DNA of 64,000 nucleotides, taken from Siphonodentalium dalli. Its lineage: Eukaryota > Mollusca > Scaphopoda > Gadilida > Siphonodentaliidae. Below the pieces are notes generated by a model. That model saw only the letters and a program-made list of their open reading frames with translations, had not been told where the DNA came from and ran no database searches. Positions 10,864 to 23,049 of the stretch are shown in pieces. The stretch's first letter is position 1. Each line of letters starts with the position of its first letter. The position numbers and the translations under genes are program-made. The stretch lies in contig CP136065.1 of assembly GCA_032622095.1 (NCBI GenBank), positions 213,072,151-213,136,150 on the forward strand, written 5' to 3'.

Positions 10864-12550
10864 ATGTTTAACGAATTAATTGATGAGGACATTGAAACAT
10901 TTGTGAACGAAATAAATGACTTAAAAGATGATTTCTCCAAATATATGCCCCAAGAAAGCAGAAAAGCAGCTTTTGCCTTGCAAGAAGATCTGAAAATGGA
11001 TTTGTACGAACCGAACGCCAGGATGACTTCGTTTCGTATCACAAATGCAGATCGATTGATATCATGGATAAAGGTAATTGCATATAGATACCATGAACAA
11101 TTTGGAACTACCAATCAATATTCTGTGAACTGGACTGACAAAATTAAAGATGACGACCCTGTTAATGCTATATGCATCCAAATTAATAAAGTAAATACAG
11201 ACAGTGAGGTTGGAAAAGAAAGCCCTGAGAATGTGGAACTATGTGAAGAAGAAAAAATGGTTACATTGCATATCTATCCAAGAACACTGTTAATTACTGT
11301 TCAAGGTATACACTATAAAACTTGGGCAAAGCAGGAATTTCCACAACTAAACATGGTGGATGCTCTCCATTTAAAGGAATCAGTAATACTACAACATGAA
11401 GAAAGTACAGGTTCAAAAGTTGACAGTTTCCATGAGATGAATCTGTCACTTTTAGAACCGACAAGTCCACAAATTGTTGATTTCAGTACACCAAGGATTC
11501 TAATGCCAACACCCACAACAGATACAAGGAGATCACAACCTAATACAATAAATCAACAAATTTATACAACCATTAACATGTTGGAGAATAAAGTTTGTGC
11601 GAATGAGCATGATCTACAAGAAATGCAGAAAGAGATGAAGGATAAAGTTGATGAGCAGTACAGAAATTTGATGACTGAAGTGAACACAAAAATTTCTAAA
11701 ATAGTGGAAAATATTAATGTCGAACACAACAATATTATTGAAAGAGAACAATTGGTTGAAACTGAAAATGCATCACTACGGAGAACAATGAATTTAATGA
11801 AAGAGAAAATTGGTTGTGATACAATAATAAAATTACAGAAAGAACAGATTTGCAGCCTATTTGCTGATCTGGATATTAGTGCTCATACCATTGAGTTACA
11901 AAGGGAGAAAATTGCAGATATGGAAAGATTAACATTTACCAAGACAACAGTTGTGAAAACACTAAACTATAAGGATGCTGGCACTCAATACATAATTCCC
12001 GAGTATACTGTGGAACATAGTCAACATACATACAACATAGCAGTGAGAAACATTCAAGGGATAGGAAGTGACACTGGTAGAAATACAACAGACAGGACGC
12101 TCATGATATTTGACTCACATGGAAACAATCTAAATGAGCGCAAAATATATAAATTCAAAAAGATCGACCTTGTTGTTTTAGGACCAAAACAAAAGAACAT
12201 TACAGGAGATTCAAACTATATTGCAAAAATGACAGTCATCCCAAACAACATTGTGCTCGGAATTGGGAGTAATGACCTATCTGAATCGACACCAGATAAA
12301 GCAGCAAAAAAGCTTGAAACATTATTAAATCATTTGCAGAAAACTAACAATCCGAATCTAAATGTACATATTATACCTGCTTTCGAAATTTCACGAAAAT
12401 TTACATGTGATCGTAAACGAAACAATATCGTCTAACCGCAGGGATCTTTACATATGGGATGGCATCCACTTCAACCCAAAAGGCACATTATGTTTAGTTC
12501 GCTTTGTTGAAATACCATTTGAATCCATTTCTGGGGTTAAAACGGTATGA
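10864..12550 (+). pseudogene. LINE ORF1 with coiled coil and SGNH-hydrolase domain
   Basis: A 523-residue open frame (10864-12435). After an acidic N-terminal region comes a motif TLHIYPRTLLITVQG (about residues 134-148), then a Ser/Pro/Thr-rich linker, then a long coiled coil (about 235-365, rich in E/K/L heptads). The last 110 residues form the start of an SGNH/GDSL esterase fold: IFDSHGNNL (about 414) fits block I and VLGIGSNDLS (about 465) fits block III. The final block with the catalytic Asp-His pair lies in a different frame, WDGIHFNPKGT near 12455-12487, so a frameshift at about 12385 breaks the protein. Esterase-bearing ORF1 proteins are known in CR1/L2-group LINEs. The nucleophile position reads DSHG, as in active members. 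Endonuclease sequence follows 1 kb downstream. Assignment as a LINE ORF1 is fairly secure; the clade is not. Confidence 0.78.
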
Positions 12551-13570
12551 AGAATACACTCACCATCTCTTGGGAGAAATGATAGATCAAACTACATGTA
12601 CAAACAACCTGTGTCAGAGAATGCATTCATCGGTGACAATAGAAGAAGACAGCAACAAATAATCTCACCCCAAATTGGCAGAAATGGTTATCAGTGGTAG
12701 TTCAATAAAAACCACTACCGCTCATAACCGACAGGTACTCCTATGACCCAAAATATTTGTAAATATACTATGTACTGTATATATGCTTATTCATTCTCAC
12801 ATCAAATCCGATTTCAATTTGGAGCATATGTGTGCAAACTTCATTCATCACGTGACATAATATTATATATGTGATAGACAACCACTCTAGAATGATGGGA
12901 ATCATTGGATATTTGTTTATTCGTGTCATAAATAACACAACATGAACATTTTGGGTCATGAGAGTACAACTGCAATTTCACAATTTACATGTAATTGAAA
13001 TGGCAAAAAACTATTGTGTTCATATATTTTACACTAATTTAGTGTCAGATGATACAACTCATTCAGTAATTACTAAATAACTTATATGGAAGTGAATGAA
13101 TCTTGACAATAGTACTTAAATTAATTCTGAGACAAAATCTTCAAGAAAATAATCAATGAAGAATGTTTTTAAACTAGTTGTGGCAATGATGAAAATTTTT
13201 AAGAACCTTTTTCAATATGGTAAGTGGGCCATTTCGACGAGAAGATCATTGCTATTATATACTAAATACTCATGAATTATATGGTCACTTAACTTAAAAT
13301 AAATACTAAATATATTTAACCTGTTAATGACAGAGATTACACTGGTGTAGCATTATTTATTATGTGCCAGTGCGTTCTCTAGTGTATGTGGATTTCTGAT
13401 GGGACCTCACATGCATGGGAGGATGCACTGGATTGCAGGGTAAATGGTATTGGGCCAGAGTGTTTTTCTTTATTCAATACTTTTAAAACTTAATGATCAT
13501 AGAAATTAGTGGATCATAAATAACATTTGGAGTCCAAATCCCTAATCCAGATACAGAATATCAATGAAAA
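12551..13570 (+). other. Spacer between LINE ORF1 and endonuclease remnants
   Basis: About 1 kb without a supported gene. At 13320-13445 it carries a degraded hairpin (GTGCCAGTGCGTTCTCTAGT paired with GGAGGATGCACTGG) that resembles the TTAA MITE family, suggesting a secondary insertion between the two LINE ORFs. Confidence 0.5.
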
Positions 13571-14440
13571 ATGTTCAATATAGGTTTTTGGAACATTCAC
13601 GGAATAGGCAAAAAACTATCAGACGTTACTTTCACTTCTCTTATAGATAAATATGACATTTTATGTTTTGCGGAAACTATGTCTAGTGGATCTCCCATAA
13701 ACATTGATGGTTTTTGCACACCTTTCTCATCTAAAGCCAAAAGAAAAAAGAAAAGAGGTCGAAGTTCAGGTGGAATGCTTGTGTATTATTGCAAGCCTGG
13801 TATCAGAAAACATATTAGACAGGTTAATCTATCCACAACCTCAATGTGGTTTGAGTTAGACAATAGCACAAAAAATTATATTGGATTATGTTACATCAAG
13901 CCAATTATTAATATAAAAACATCAGAAAATGTGTTTGAAGACATTAGGGATGAAATTATTCAATTTAAAGACCAAGGCCAAATTCTCTTATGTGGCGATT
14001 TTAATGCCAGAACATCTGGTCTATATGATTTTATAAAAAATGACTACAGAACCCATGAATGAAGATTTACTAACAAACTATAACTATACAAATGATGTCG
14101 AATTAGAAAGAAATCAATTGGATGAACAGCATAATATACATGGAGAACTTTTAACTGAGATCTGCAAAGATCTTCAGTTGAGGATTTTAAACGGCCGATT
14201 TATGGGAGATTCATTTGGCTATAACACTTTTTTCAGCTAAAATGGACAAAGTACTGTCGACTACATGATTACCTCACTGCATTTATTCTACTAAATTAAC
14301 CAATTCAGAGTTCACCCACCTAATGAATTTTCTGATCACACCCCAATATCGGCAATAATAAAAACTAATGAATTCAATAACAACGAGGATTTAAGCATAT
14401 GTAATTTTGCTCATTTGCCAAACATAACCAGCGCGTACAT
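13571..14440 (+). pseudogene. LINE ORF2 remnant: APE-type endonuclease only
   Basis: The exonuclease-endonuclease-phosphatase (EEP) domain of a non-LTR retrotransposon, which nicks target DNA. The 163-codon frame from 13571 begins NIGFWNIHG (metal-site Asn8), has FAET with E35, and GDFNAR near residue 142 (D143, N145). A frameshift around 14040-14060 moves the reading to the frame at 14040-14240. After one stop codon (about 14238) the same frame gives STVDYMI; after another it gives FSDHTPIS at about 14328-14350, the terminal Asp-His of the fold. All four endonuclease blocks are therefore present but interrupted by one frameshift and two stops. No reverse transcriptase follows; the homology fades by about 14440. 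That is unusual, because LINE copies normally lose the 5' end rather than the 3' end. Confidence 0.8.
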
Positions 14441-15160
14441 ATTATATTGTCGTCAATATGTACGATGGTGTACTTAAACTAGAACCTGCTCGTGTTACAG
14501 AAGTTTTGCTTCTGTTTACACAACACAGCGCAATTCTATTTGTTAATCACACACAAATGATATAAACACTCTTTATTATTTCCATATCAGGAAAACAGTA
14601 AGAAATAACGCTCTTTATGTTTACAATATTCGGATCTAAACAAAAGCCAGGTTATGTAACGTTTTTTGCTTTTGTTTACATAACAAAGGAAAAACATTTG
14701 ACAATAACATACTGTTTATGCCATATTTCTGATTGGTATAAGAAGAAAATCTGTCTATATTTTACTATTCTTTCTATTTATGGCGGTTTTTGACGGAGCT
14801 GAATATATTAACAGCATACCCACGCCAACGCCGCCCGTTTCTTTAACTGACAAGATAGTTCATTGGCAGCGATGCATATGCACAAACTGTTTAACTGATG
14901 GTAACGAAATTCTGAGCAAACTATCAACCAATACAGTTACAGTTCGAGGCAATCGACCAGTGAGCGAAATCAATCGAACATCAATAGAATAGCGGGGACC
15001 AATTATTCCAATAATGACTTTCCATCTCGAATTATGGTTCAGCTGGACCGTGAAGTCGTATATCATCTAAAATATTCCATAAAACTGCCCCATGAACGTC
15101 ATTAGAAATTCCTTATAAAAGTGATATTAATTGATAGAAGCTTCTCCGGATGTCATCGAT
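14441..15160. other. Unassigned repeat-like DNA after the LINE remnant
   Basis: Holds paired ..CTCTTTAT motifs (about 14569-14578 and 14608-14618) and a duplicated phrase with TTTTGCTTCTGTTTACA and TTTTGCTTTTGTTTACA. A 70-codon plus-strand frame at 14780-14992 has no recognisable motif. Confidence 0.4.
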
Positions 15161-15164
15161 TCAT

Positions 15165-15320
15165 ATATATTATTATCCATCACTTAACTAACACTATTTC
15201 TGATTGGGCAAAAGCCGCCACGTGATAATCAGGGAAAAAGTCATATTGACTCCCGAATGTCATATTGGACTCCCGAATGTCATATTGGACTCCCAAGTGT
15301 GCAATATGATATTGTTATCG
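15165..15320. repeat. Copy of the 0.8-kb dispersed repeat
   Basis: Contains GATTGGGCAAAAGCCG and two full copies of CCCGAATGTCATATTGGACT, matching the order seen at 820-890. A G-run (about 15489-15497), followed by GGAACGTATGTCGGGGTGG, links it to the G-rich family at 17.8, 27.0 and 27.4 kb. Confidence 0.6.
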
Positions 15321-15845
15321 GACTCTGTGACGTCACGAATTAACTATTGCGGAATGAATCGGCGAAAGTGTGATGCGTGCAACACTGTTGGATTTACCAG
15401 ACGTTTCCGCATTGATTTTTGTTTTTCATTTCCGTGTTTACTGTTCCAAATCATGCTTTCTGATGATCAAATTACAAGCTGTTATCAGGGGGGGGGTAGT
15501 AAAAAAAATTGCAGGAACGTATGTCGGGGTGGTGTAACAGTTTAAAACATATTATTAGAATTTATAACTGCAAAAGCACCATGTTTATGATACTGGGACC
15601 TCATATGGGCCTTAGTGGAGATGACATTAAGCTATGGCATGTTGCATATGGGGTGGGTGAGTGGAAAATTTCCTTCCCGACACCCTTCGGAAAGAAGCTT
15701 CGAGAAATGTAAAACTGAAATAAACTTGTCTTGATGTAACCTAAGCCTAGATCATTGTGTGCATGGAAAAATAACGAGCAACTGTCTCAAACATTAATGT
15801 GACTATCAATGGCTAGAATATAACTGTCATCACACTGTTCATCGG

Positions 15846-16709
15846 TGCAGGGCGTTTCGGCACCTGGACGATTCGGTACCTGGTTTTCGGGACGATTCGG
15901 CACCTGGGTTTTCGGCACTTGGTTTTTTCGGCCCAACCACTTGGACGTTTCAGCACTTTATTGAAGACGTTTCGGCACATGGTTTATTTATTATTTGCAC
16001 ATGATTTGTTATTGTAATAATGATTTATAAGAGTATAATCCGACTACGTGCTAATTTGTTATGCCAGCAGTCACTGTCGAATTCGTTTTGTAATCAGGTA
16101 GTGTTATCTTTACTAATAATATAATGAAGAAAGCCTCGTGGAATTAAGCCACCGTCTCTGGTTTTATTAAAATTAGTATACGTTTTCGAATTCGACCAAT
16201 AAGCGCATGTCTTGAAGAATATACATATAAATCTTGTAATTTCAAAAAAACTTGGATACATTCTTACAACACTAAATAACTTGTTATACTAATGTCTATA
16301 CCACGAGGAAGATAAGTAATACGTTATCAGTAATTTCAACATAAGTAAGACAAACGCTCTTTATTGCATCAATTATCAGGATTTTTTGACTGAACAAGGA
16401 ACAATCTTTATTGTTCATGCGCTACATGAAGATGTACAATTATATATCGCTTGATAAGCACGTCGGGACCGCATCTCATCGTATCGTAGTGTGTATGGTT
16501 AGTGATAGTTATGTTCACCGACATCGGTATCATGTGTTCCATTAAAACATTTTATTGAGATAAAGAATGCATTTCTATTCATCACCGGTAGTTTCGTTGG
16601 TCCGAAAATGATCAGGTTCCGAAACGTCCAAAGAGCCGAGCAATCGTGTGTCCAGGTGCCGAACAACAAACACGGGTGCCGAAACGTCCAGGTGCCGAAA
16701 CGTCCAGCA
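15846..16709. mobile_element. Non-autonomous DNA transposon with 25-bp TIRs
   Basis: Left terminus at 15846-15870 (TGCAGGGCGTTTCGGCACCT..) and right terminus at 16685-16709 are inverted copies over 25 bases with two mismatches. Subterminal CGTTTCGGCAC / GTGCCGAAACG repeats occur several times in both ends. The flanks are ATCGG and TTCGG, so TCGG may be the target duplication; an 8-bp reading (TCGGTGCA) is also possible if the termini start slightly further in. It has no open frame of note. Copy B at 16.96 kb is the empty site. Confidence 0.8.
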
Positions 16710-17185
16710 TTCGGTGCATCAAGCCAATCAGAGAAATATTTGCATGTCTATCAACTCATGATCGGTTACTCTCACAACACCTAAAATACCCAAGTCTGGC
16801 ATTGTGACTGTTTGTCATTTATTATAACAGAGGTTGCTCCAGTAGACTAACAAAAGTGTATAAGGCATAATGCTAGATAATGGGCTGGTTGACAGACTAA
16901 TCGGTAAATTGTTAGAAATTATGGAATTGTATGTATCCTGTACAATGACAATGCATATATAAGTAAACTTGTCCTGATGTAACTAATACCTAGATCATTG
17001 TGTGCACGGAAAAAGAGCGAGCAACTGTCTCAAACATTAATGTCACTATCAATGGGTAGAAACTATCTGTCATCAGTGCATCAAGCCAATCAGTGAATTA
17101 TTTACATGTCTTTCAACTCAGATGATCTCTCACAAGACCTAACGTATCCAAGTCTGGTATAGTGCTGTGACTGCTTGTCATCTAT

Positions 17186-17485
17186 ATACACTCAGGGTAC
17201 CCTGGCGGATATCATAATGGTATTAGTTTTTCAAAAATGTTAATTAAAAAAGAAGAAAAAAAAAGGTTTTGTTAAATTAAGCAAGGAATTCACTGTTAAA
17301 CAAAAATATAAAAACAATATATATAAATCAAAATGTTTCAATGACCAAATGTGCTTGAATCGCACAAAGGGGCCACCGCTAAATGAAGGCTCGGTCTAAG
17401 ATCAAAATGTGTGCGAAGTCCCACAGGTATCTCCGACGCGGAATATAGGCCCCCAAAGGGAGCCTGTTTCAGCTAGTTTAGTATA
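17186..17485. mobile_element. Insertion present only in copy B of the duplication
   Basis: About 300 bp that interrupt copy B between GCTTGTCATCTATA and TAATAGAAGTAAGTTGCTC; copy A runs directly across. The insert has an A-rich left half and a right half with AGGCTCGGTCTAAG and GGCCCCCAAAGGGAGCC. The family is unknown. Confidence 0.55.
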
Positions 17486-17749
17486 ATAGAAGTAAGTTGC
17501 TCAAGTAGACTAACATAAGTGGTATGGAATATGTTAGATAATGGGCTGGTTGACAGACTAATCAGGAAATAGTTACAAATTATGAAATTTTGTGCATTCT
17601 GCACAATGACCTAGGTTTACAGTTGATCAGCAATTTAAAAAACTTTTTTTTCTCAATTAAAACAGCTTCTGAAACAGGTTAAACTGTTATTTGAACTAAT
17701 TAAGATAATTCCCACTCATATGAGTGATATCAGTAGAGTTTTATGCGAT

Positions 17750-18110
17750 TTTAGACCAATTTTAGTGAAATTTGGGGGGTGGGTGTCCAAACAATTGGGA
17801 CTAAAAAATTGTTTTTTTGCAGGTTTGGGGTGGTGGGTCCCCGAAAATGCCAGATGCAAAAAAACGGCATACGTTCCTGCAAATTTTGTATTACCCCCCT
17901 GCTTTTATAGCAAATTAAGTGCCGACAAATAAAAATAACCACTAAAGTTTTATTCCCAAAAATTTAATAAACACACTGATGGATAGTAAAAATGTCTTTA
18001 TACAATGCTGTGTACAGTATGAGTTTTTCTTGTACGAGTCCAGGTTGTGGTGAAAAGTCATATTGGACGAGACACGCAAACAAATCTCAGGGGGGGGGGG
18101 GGGGTCAGCT
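17750..18110. repeat. G-rich repeat relatives next to the 18-kb repeat
   Basis: GGGGGGTGGGTGTCC at about 17775, GGTTTGGGGTGGTGGGT at about 17823 and CATACGTTCCTGCAAATTTT at about 17868 match the order seen at 27360-27520. A second G-run of 13 lies at about 18091-18103. Confidence 0.6.
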
Positions 18111-18430
18111 GTTATTGAGTTACGTGTACATACACCACAGACGGTTGGACTGAATATAGACAATTATAATGACAAGTGGGCATGTATTCTGAACACCATT
18201 ATTCATATGTTTATCATGGTAATGTCTCAGATGTTGCAATACATGTGCTTGTAAGAAATGCACATATTTCCGTACGAAAACATTTTTCTATATCCACACT
18301 ATGGAGTGACAACGTGGTTATGCCATCTGAGTTAAATATGTTAACCCAGGTATAGGAAACACTCGCAGCAACAGTCAAGTTGATTTTCTCTCAAGTCAGC
18401 TACATACGAGGTTGTTTTACGTGTACTTCC

Positions 18431-18727
18431 TTAACCCTTTACCCAACAAACCGGCCAAATAAAGCTTCAACAGCCTAAAATATCTTCGGTCTGTCTCAAT
18501 AGAACCATACAAATATGGATATCATTGGAACCGGCTCCTTGAACACATTGTGATGGTTACAGTTATGCCCTGTGCCAATGCATTCTCTTATATATGCGAG
18601 TCGACCATATGTCGCCTCGCATATATAAGAGAATGCATTGGCATGCATTGACCTATTGACCTATGGTCGACTCGCATATATAAGAGAATGCATTGGCACA
18701 GGGCCATTCTGTTGGGTAAAGGGTTAA
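18431..18727 (+). mobile_element. piggyBac-like MITE, copy 2
   Basis: TTAACCCTTTACCCAACA at the left and TGTTGGGTAAAGGGTTAA at the right, with TTAA on both sides. The left domain holds CGGCCAAATAAAGCTTCAAC. The hairpin domain has the CCAATGCATTCTCTTATATA arms around GTCGACCATATGTCGCC. It is shorter than copies 1, 3 and 4 because the spacer between the hairpin modules is reduced. Confidence 0.88.
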
Positions 18728-18738
18728 AGTTCATTTAA

Positions 18739-18933
18739 TTGATGTCCATAACTGAGTTTCAGAATGATTATTTTGAGCACATAACCATGCACCCATCTCA
18801 ACAAAATGTTGATGCAGTTACAATTTACTCGATGTTAATTTCCGTCGTGGTGGTCTTTATTATACACAGGTACATTCAGGAACGATTAAGAACTGAAACA
18901 GTCCCACCAGATTCAAATTTCTTGCGAAAATAA
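18739..18933 (+). other. Short open frame with one hydrophobic segment, unrecognised
   Basis: 64 codons directly after the MITE edge. A hydrophobic stretch AVTIYSMLISVVVVFIIHRY is followed by a charged tail. There is no splice context or homology that I recognise. It could be chance in AT-rich DNA. Confidence 0.15.
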
Positions 18934-21900
18934 TTCTGTAAGTTTTGAATTCGCACAGCACAGTGCACGAATTCAAAGTGCGCGATTTCAAAACTGAGCG
19001 AAAAATAGTACTGCGCGAATCTAAATACGAGTAAGGTAGTATTTCTGCTGGATATATTAACACATCAAACTTGGTAGCAAATTGACGAATCGCAACTCGT
19101 GATCGTTATCGTAATTTGGAAACTATCCCGAAGAACAGAAGGAATATGAACATTTTATATTGCTTTTAAACATGATTACGAACAGTGGCTGTGCAATACA
19201 TACATGTACAAACAGACCGATGTTGGCATTAACCCGGGCCTGTGTGATCAGATTTAAAGTAACAATTTGATATATTCTCCATTACCCACCAGCCTCTCGC
19301 CCCGATGACCAGCCAAGCGATGAATAAATACGGAACGGCGTTTAAGAGAACAAGTAGTTTCATATTCTAATCATTCATTCTCGTGACCAAACTATCAAAT
19401 ATTTATTGGGCGTCACCTACATGTCGTTTGCACAAAACGTAATTATCCCAGGCCGAATCCGCGCTTGACCAACATAGGTGATATTGAAGGGAACTTGTGG
19501 AAAGTTTATAATGCCATTGAACCATATATCCAAGTTTCAGTAAATGTCTTATTCACATGCAATTTTATTTGTCAGAACAAGAAAATTAAAGTCTACAAAG
19601 AATATCCAATCATAGGAAACCAAACGAAATTAGCAGATGGGACCCATCAATAGTGAAAATAACTGAAACATGTCGTGTTTTAGGGGATTAATTCCATTTT
19701 GTTTTTAGAATGCGTCGTATAATGAAAGACACAAGAGTGAAATATATCCCACAGCGAGAGGGAAGATTCGACAATTTACTGACTATATGTAACGTAATGA
19801 ATCGAAATTGTATAATTTTAATCTTGCATTCAAAACGATAAGTATTATTCTTACATAAGGGTGAGCATTGATGCTGGATGTACAGCACATAACAGAGAGA
19901 GCTATTGGAATTTCCGTTATGTTGTGTAAGTCCTGTTTCATTACCAAAAATTAAACAGCAGTAAAACCATTTATAAAATATTATAACCAATGCCACTGAA
20001 ATGTCACAATGAAATCCATCTTTGTATTTATGTATCTATCTGTTGACTAATGTGCAATCTTCAATTTGATTAGTCGATAGCTACACAAGATATACCCGTA
20101 TTGTGTGGTCAACATCAAACCCCGTGATGTAATGGTCTGTCCAGAATTAAGTGAGCTTAGAGCTAAATAATTTTACAAATCGCAATTGACTAGCCCGTCG
20201 AGAGAAACTTTCTACGATTTATTGAACTCAGACGACATGATAAAGCTCCGCAAACTGTTTCATCAAAATTGGATTGAACAAAATTCGATGACGGTTTCAA
20301 GTAATTTTTCCACCATAACTCGCGCAGATATTGATATATACAACACAATTGGATAGAACCGAAACTGATTGCATTTATGTAAATGTTGAATAATTTGCTT
20401 TAAAATTTCCTTTAAAATTCATCTTATAGTCTCATACTTTTACAAGCGAACGTTCTACTGTACACTTAACAGTCCATTTTTATAGGTTGTAATTATTTAC
20501 GGAAGTACGTGTATGTTACTTGACGTTTTATCACAATCGGTATGATGATTGTTTTCTGCATTTACTGTTTGCATGTGTATTTTCAAATATTTAGACCGGA
20601 GCGTTCTCATTTGTACATAGTGTATTATATGTTTTCTCATGTACCAAGTTACCAATTGGAATAAAGCATTACCTTAGATATACCTTGGAACCACCCATAA
20701 ATTGTTCCGCATCGTGTAGCTGCCTTGATTCCGGAATATATTGTCGCTTACGTCTAAACAGGAAGTACACCCCATGATATTTCTGGGAACCACACATAAT
20801 TTTCCCGTATAGTGTATTTGTCAAACAAACGAGAGGAATGATTTCAGTTCCAATCTGAGTCAAGAGTGTGATATCAGTATCAATTCAATTTGTGTTCAGC
20901 AGTTATTAAGGGTGAAATCTGCTGTTATGGTAAACACACCAAACAGAACACGAATTGTATAGTTCAAGAAATATTAGGTTCCAATTTCCCTATTCATTTC
21001 TATGGGGGATGTTTATTTGAATCTGTTGTTAATGCCTCATGGGATATGGCTGGAATCGGGTAGGCAAACAGATACGGGATAACCAATAATATATTATTGA
21101 CTGATGTATTGTTCATATATATTTATATATATCATGTGTTATTGGTGGTACAATAAATCAATCCATAATGCGCACCTCATCTGTTTTGGCTAAATCGAAA
21201 CACTCGAAGGCTTTTTCGGATAATATTGTTGGTTGGAAAATCAAACACTGAGAACAATTTCAACCTAAATGTGGTGTAACTTGTCCAACTATGGCAGAAC
21301 CTAAGTTGGAGATATGTCCTCCTGACTTCACGTTGTGTACTTTTTTGTTTGGTCACGACAACTCATGGAACCATAGATCTGTTGATTTCTTTATTTGAAC
21401 ATAGCTTTGCTTAGGCAGTACTGGGTCACCAGTGCTGTCTTCTCGTGTCTTCTTTCTTTAGGATCAGTTAGTTATCAAAAGAGCGGAATCATTTTAGAAC
21501 TTAGACGACTGAACAATGAGAGAAAAACGCTCATCACTTATATTGGAAAATGGTGACATTCTCTTCCAAAATCATGTGACGATGTTATTGACCAGGTTGT
21601 CAACGGCTCGTCACTAAATGTAGTTTTCACATATCATGACCAGTGCAAACAAACAAACTATAAACTTTATATCACTGCTGAGAACCAGCATTGAATGATC
21701 TCGTCAGCATGCGAAGTACGACTGTCCGACTAACAAATCATGCCTGTTTTTCGTGCATCGTATGATGATATGATTTCTGATGCAGTAGTGCAGCCAGGGA
21801 TGTGACTCAGGCATTGGCGCACATCGTTCTGTTACACCAACTAATCTTGTGTCAGGCATGAAATTTCCAACTATTGAGAAATTTACGCCCCCATCAACGC

Positions 21901-22240
21901 CCCCTGTCGCCACGTCCATGAGGGAAACTTACACAATGTGGCGAGATGAAAGACTCTGCGCATTGGTGCATTTACAATAAGAATTCGATGTTGGATTATG
22001 TCCCACCTGTCATCTATTTTGATACCTGGTATTTGTCAGACGATAGCCGTCATGAAATTGGTAGGCAACTATGATGCTGTTGGTAACAACGAGTATCGAA
22101 CTGTTTAATAGATAATCGTTTCCGATATGTATTCGAGAGATTTACCAGGTCATACAACATAGACAGTACAATGAACAACCACTTGTGATGATGTATAGGA
22201 CTCGACAACTCTGTTGGGGTAATCGAATGGAAATCTATAC
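18934..22240. other. GPCR intron 1 sequence with no supported gene
   Basis: AT-rich throughout. At 21840-21925 a segment starting ACTAATCTTGTGTCAGGCAT recurs from 1350-1440. GGAACCAC..ATAAT.TTCC phrases around 20690 and 20788 suggest a small internal duplication. Nothing coding is recognised. Confidence 0.4.
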
Positions 22241-22960
22241 TAATACAACTCAATTTAGTTTGTTTGTACGTTTGTTCGCTTATGGGCGACCAAACGGCTG
22301 GGCCATCGGAACTGTAAATTTCCATACATGAGTAATTGCACTCGGATAGCGTTATCAGATTATATTTACCTCAATTGTCTTAAAAGGGCACTAATAATTA
22401 TGTTCTATAAAATTTGGTTAGAGGCGACCAAGCGGTTGGGCCATGGGAGCTGAAAATTTGTACACATGAGTACTCTGACCCGGGAAATCTTATTAGATAT
22501 GTCCCGTTTTCTCAGATGTTATAAAATGGCACTAATAATAAATTTAAGTACATAATTAATTATATACCCAAAATGGTTGCCAACTGGTCGGTGACAATTG
22601 AAACAGGTGGGTCACCTGGCCAGGGGATTGTCATGGGATATGTGCATTTGACCTAAGAATACTCAAAGAGGGACAAATAAATTGTAGGATCAACAAGGAA
22701 CGTTCATTATCAGACGGTATGTGGGAAATTTGGTGCTCAAAAGTAAAATGACGCGGGATTGTCACAAGATAGGTGCTGTTGACCTCAAATGATTTATAGA
22801 GGCATTCATAATTAGCAACAAAGAGCGTGTTAAATCAATTTAAAAGATAGATGTAACTTTATTCGGAGAGTCATGCAATATCTGCTGTTTACCCAATATG
22901 ACTAATAATTATTTTAAAAGACTTGAAGGGCCACTAATAAGTTACGCAATCTTCACCCGA
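22240..22960. repeat. Diverged tandem repeat, unit about 160-200 bp
   Basis: GCGACCAAACGGCTGGGCCA at about 22286 recurs as GCGACCAAGCGGTTGGGCCA at about 22424. Each is followed by GTAC/ACATGAGTA phrases and then AAGGGCACTAATAAT or its variants (about 22383, 22525 and 22926). The block ends next to the GCCGGGTACCCC array. Confidence 0.55.
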
Positions 22961-22962
22961 GC

Positions 22963-23041
22963 AACGCCGGGTACCCCATCAAGTATATAACGCCGGGTAC
23001 CCCATCAAGTATATAACGCCGGGTACCCCATCAAGTATATA
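22963..23041. repeat. 26-bp tandem repeat, three copies
   Basis: AACGCCGGGTACCCCATCAA plus GTATAT repeats at 22963, 22989 and 23015 with no visible differences. The sequence just before it, CCCGAGCAACGCCGGGTACC, looks like a transposable-element end. Confidence 0.85.
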
Positions 23042-23049
23042 ATAAAGCA

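Larger units (their letters stand above)
15721..17615. repeat. Tandem duplication of a ~380-bp unit, each copy interrupted
   Basis: Copy A starts TAAACTTGTCTTGATGTAAC at 15721 and copy B starts TAAACTTGTCCTGATGTAAC at 16964. Both continue with CCTAGATCATTGTGTGCA and AACTGTCTCAAACATTAATG, and much later with GATAATGGGCTGGTTGACAG. Copy A is interrupted by the inverted-repeat element at 15846-16709. Copy B lacks that element (it reads straight through CATCAGTGCATCAAGCC) but carries its own insertion at about 17186-17485. Removing both gives units of roughly 380 bp. Confidence 0.8.
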
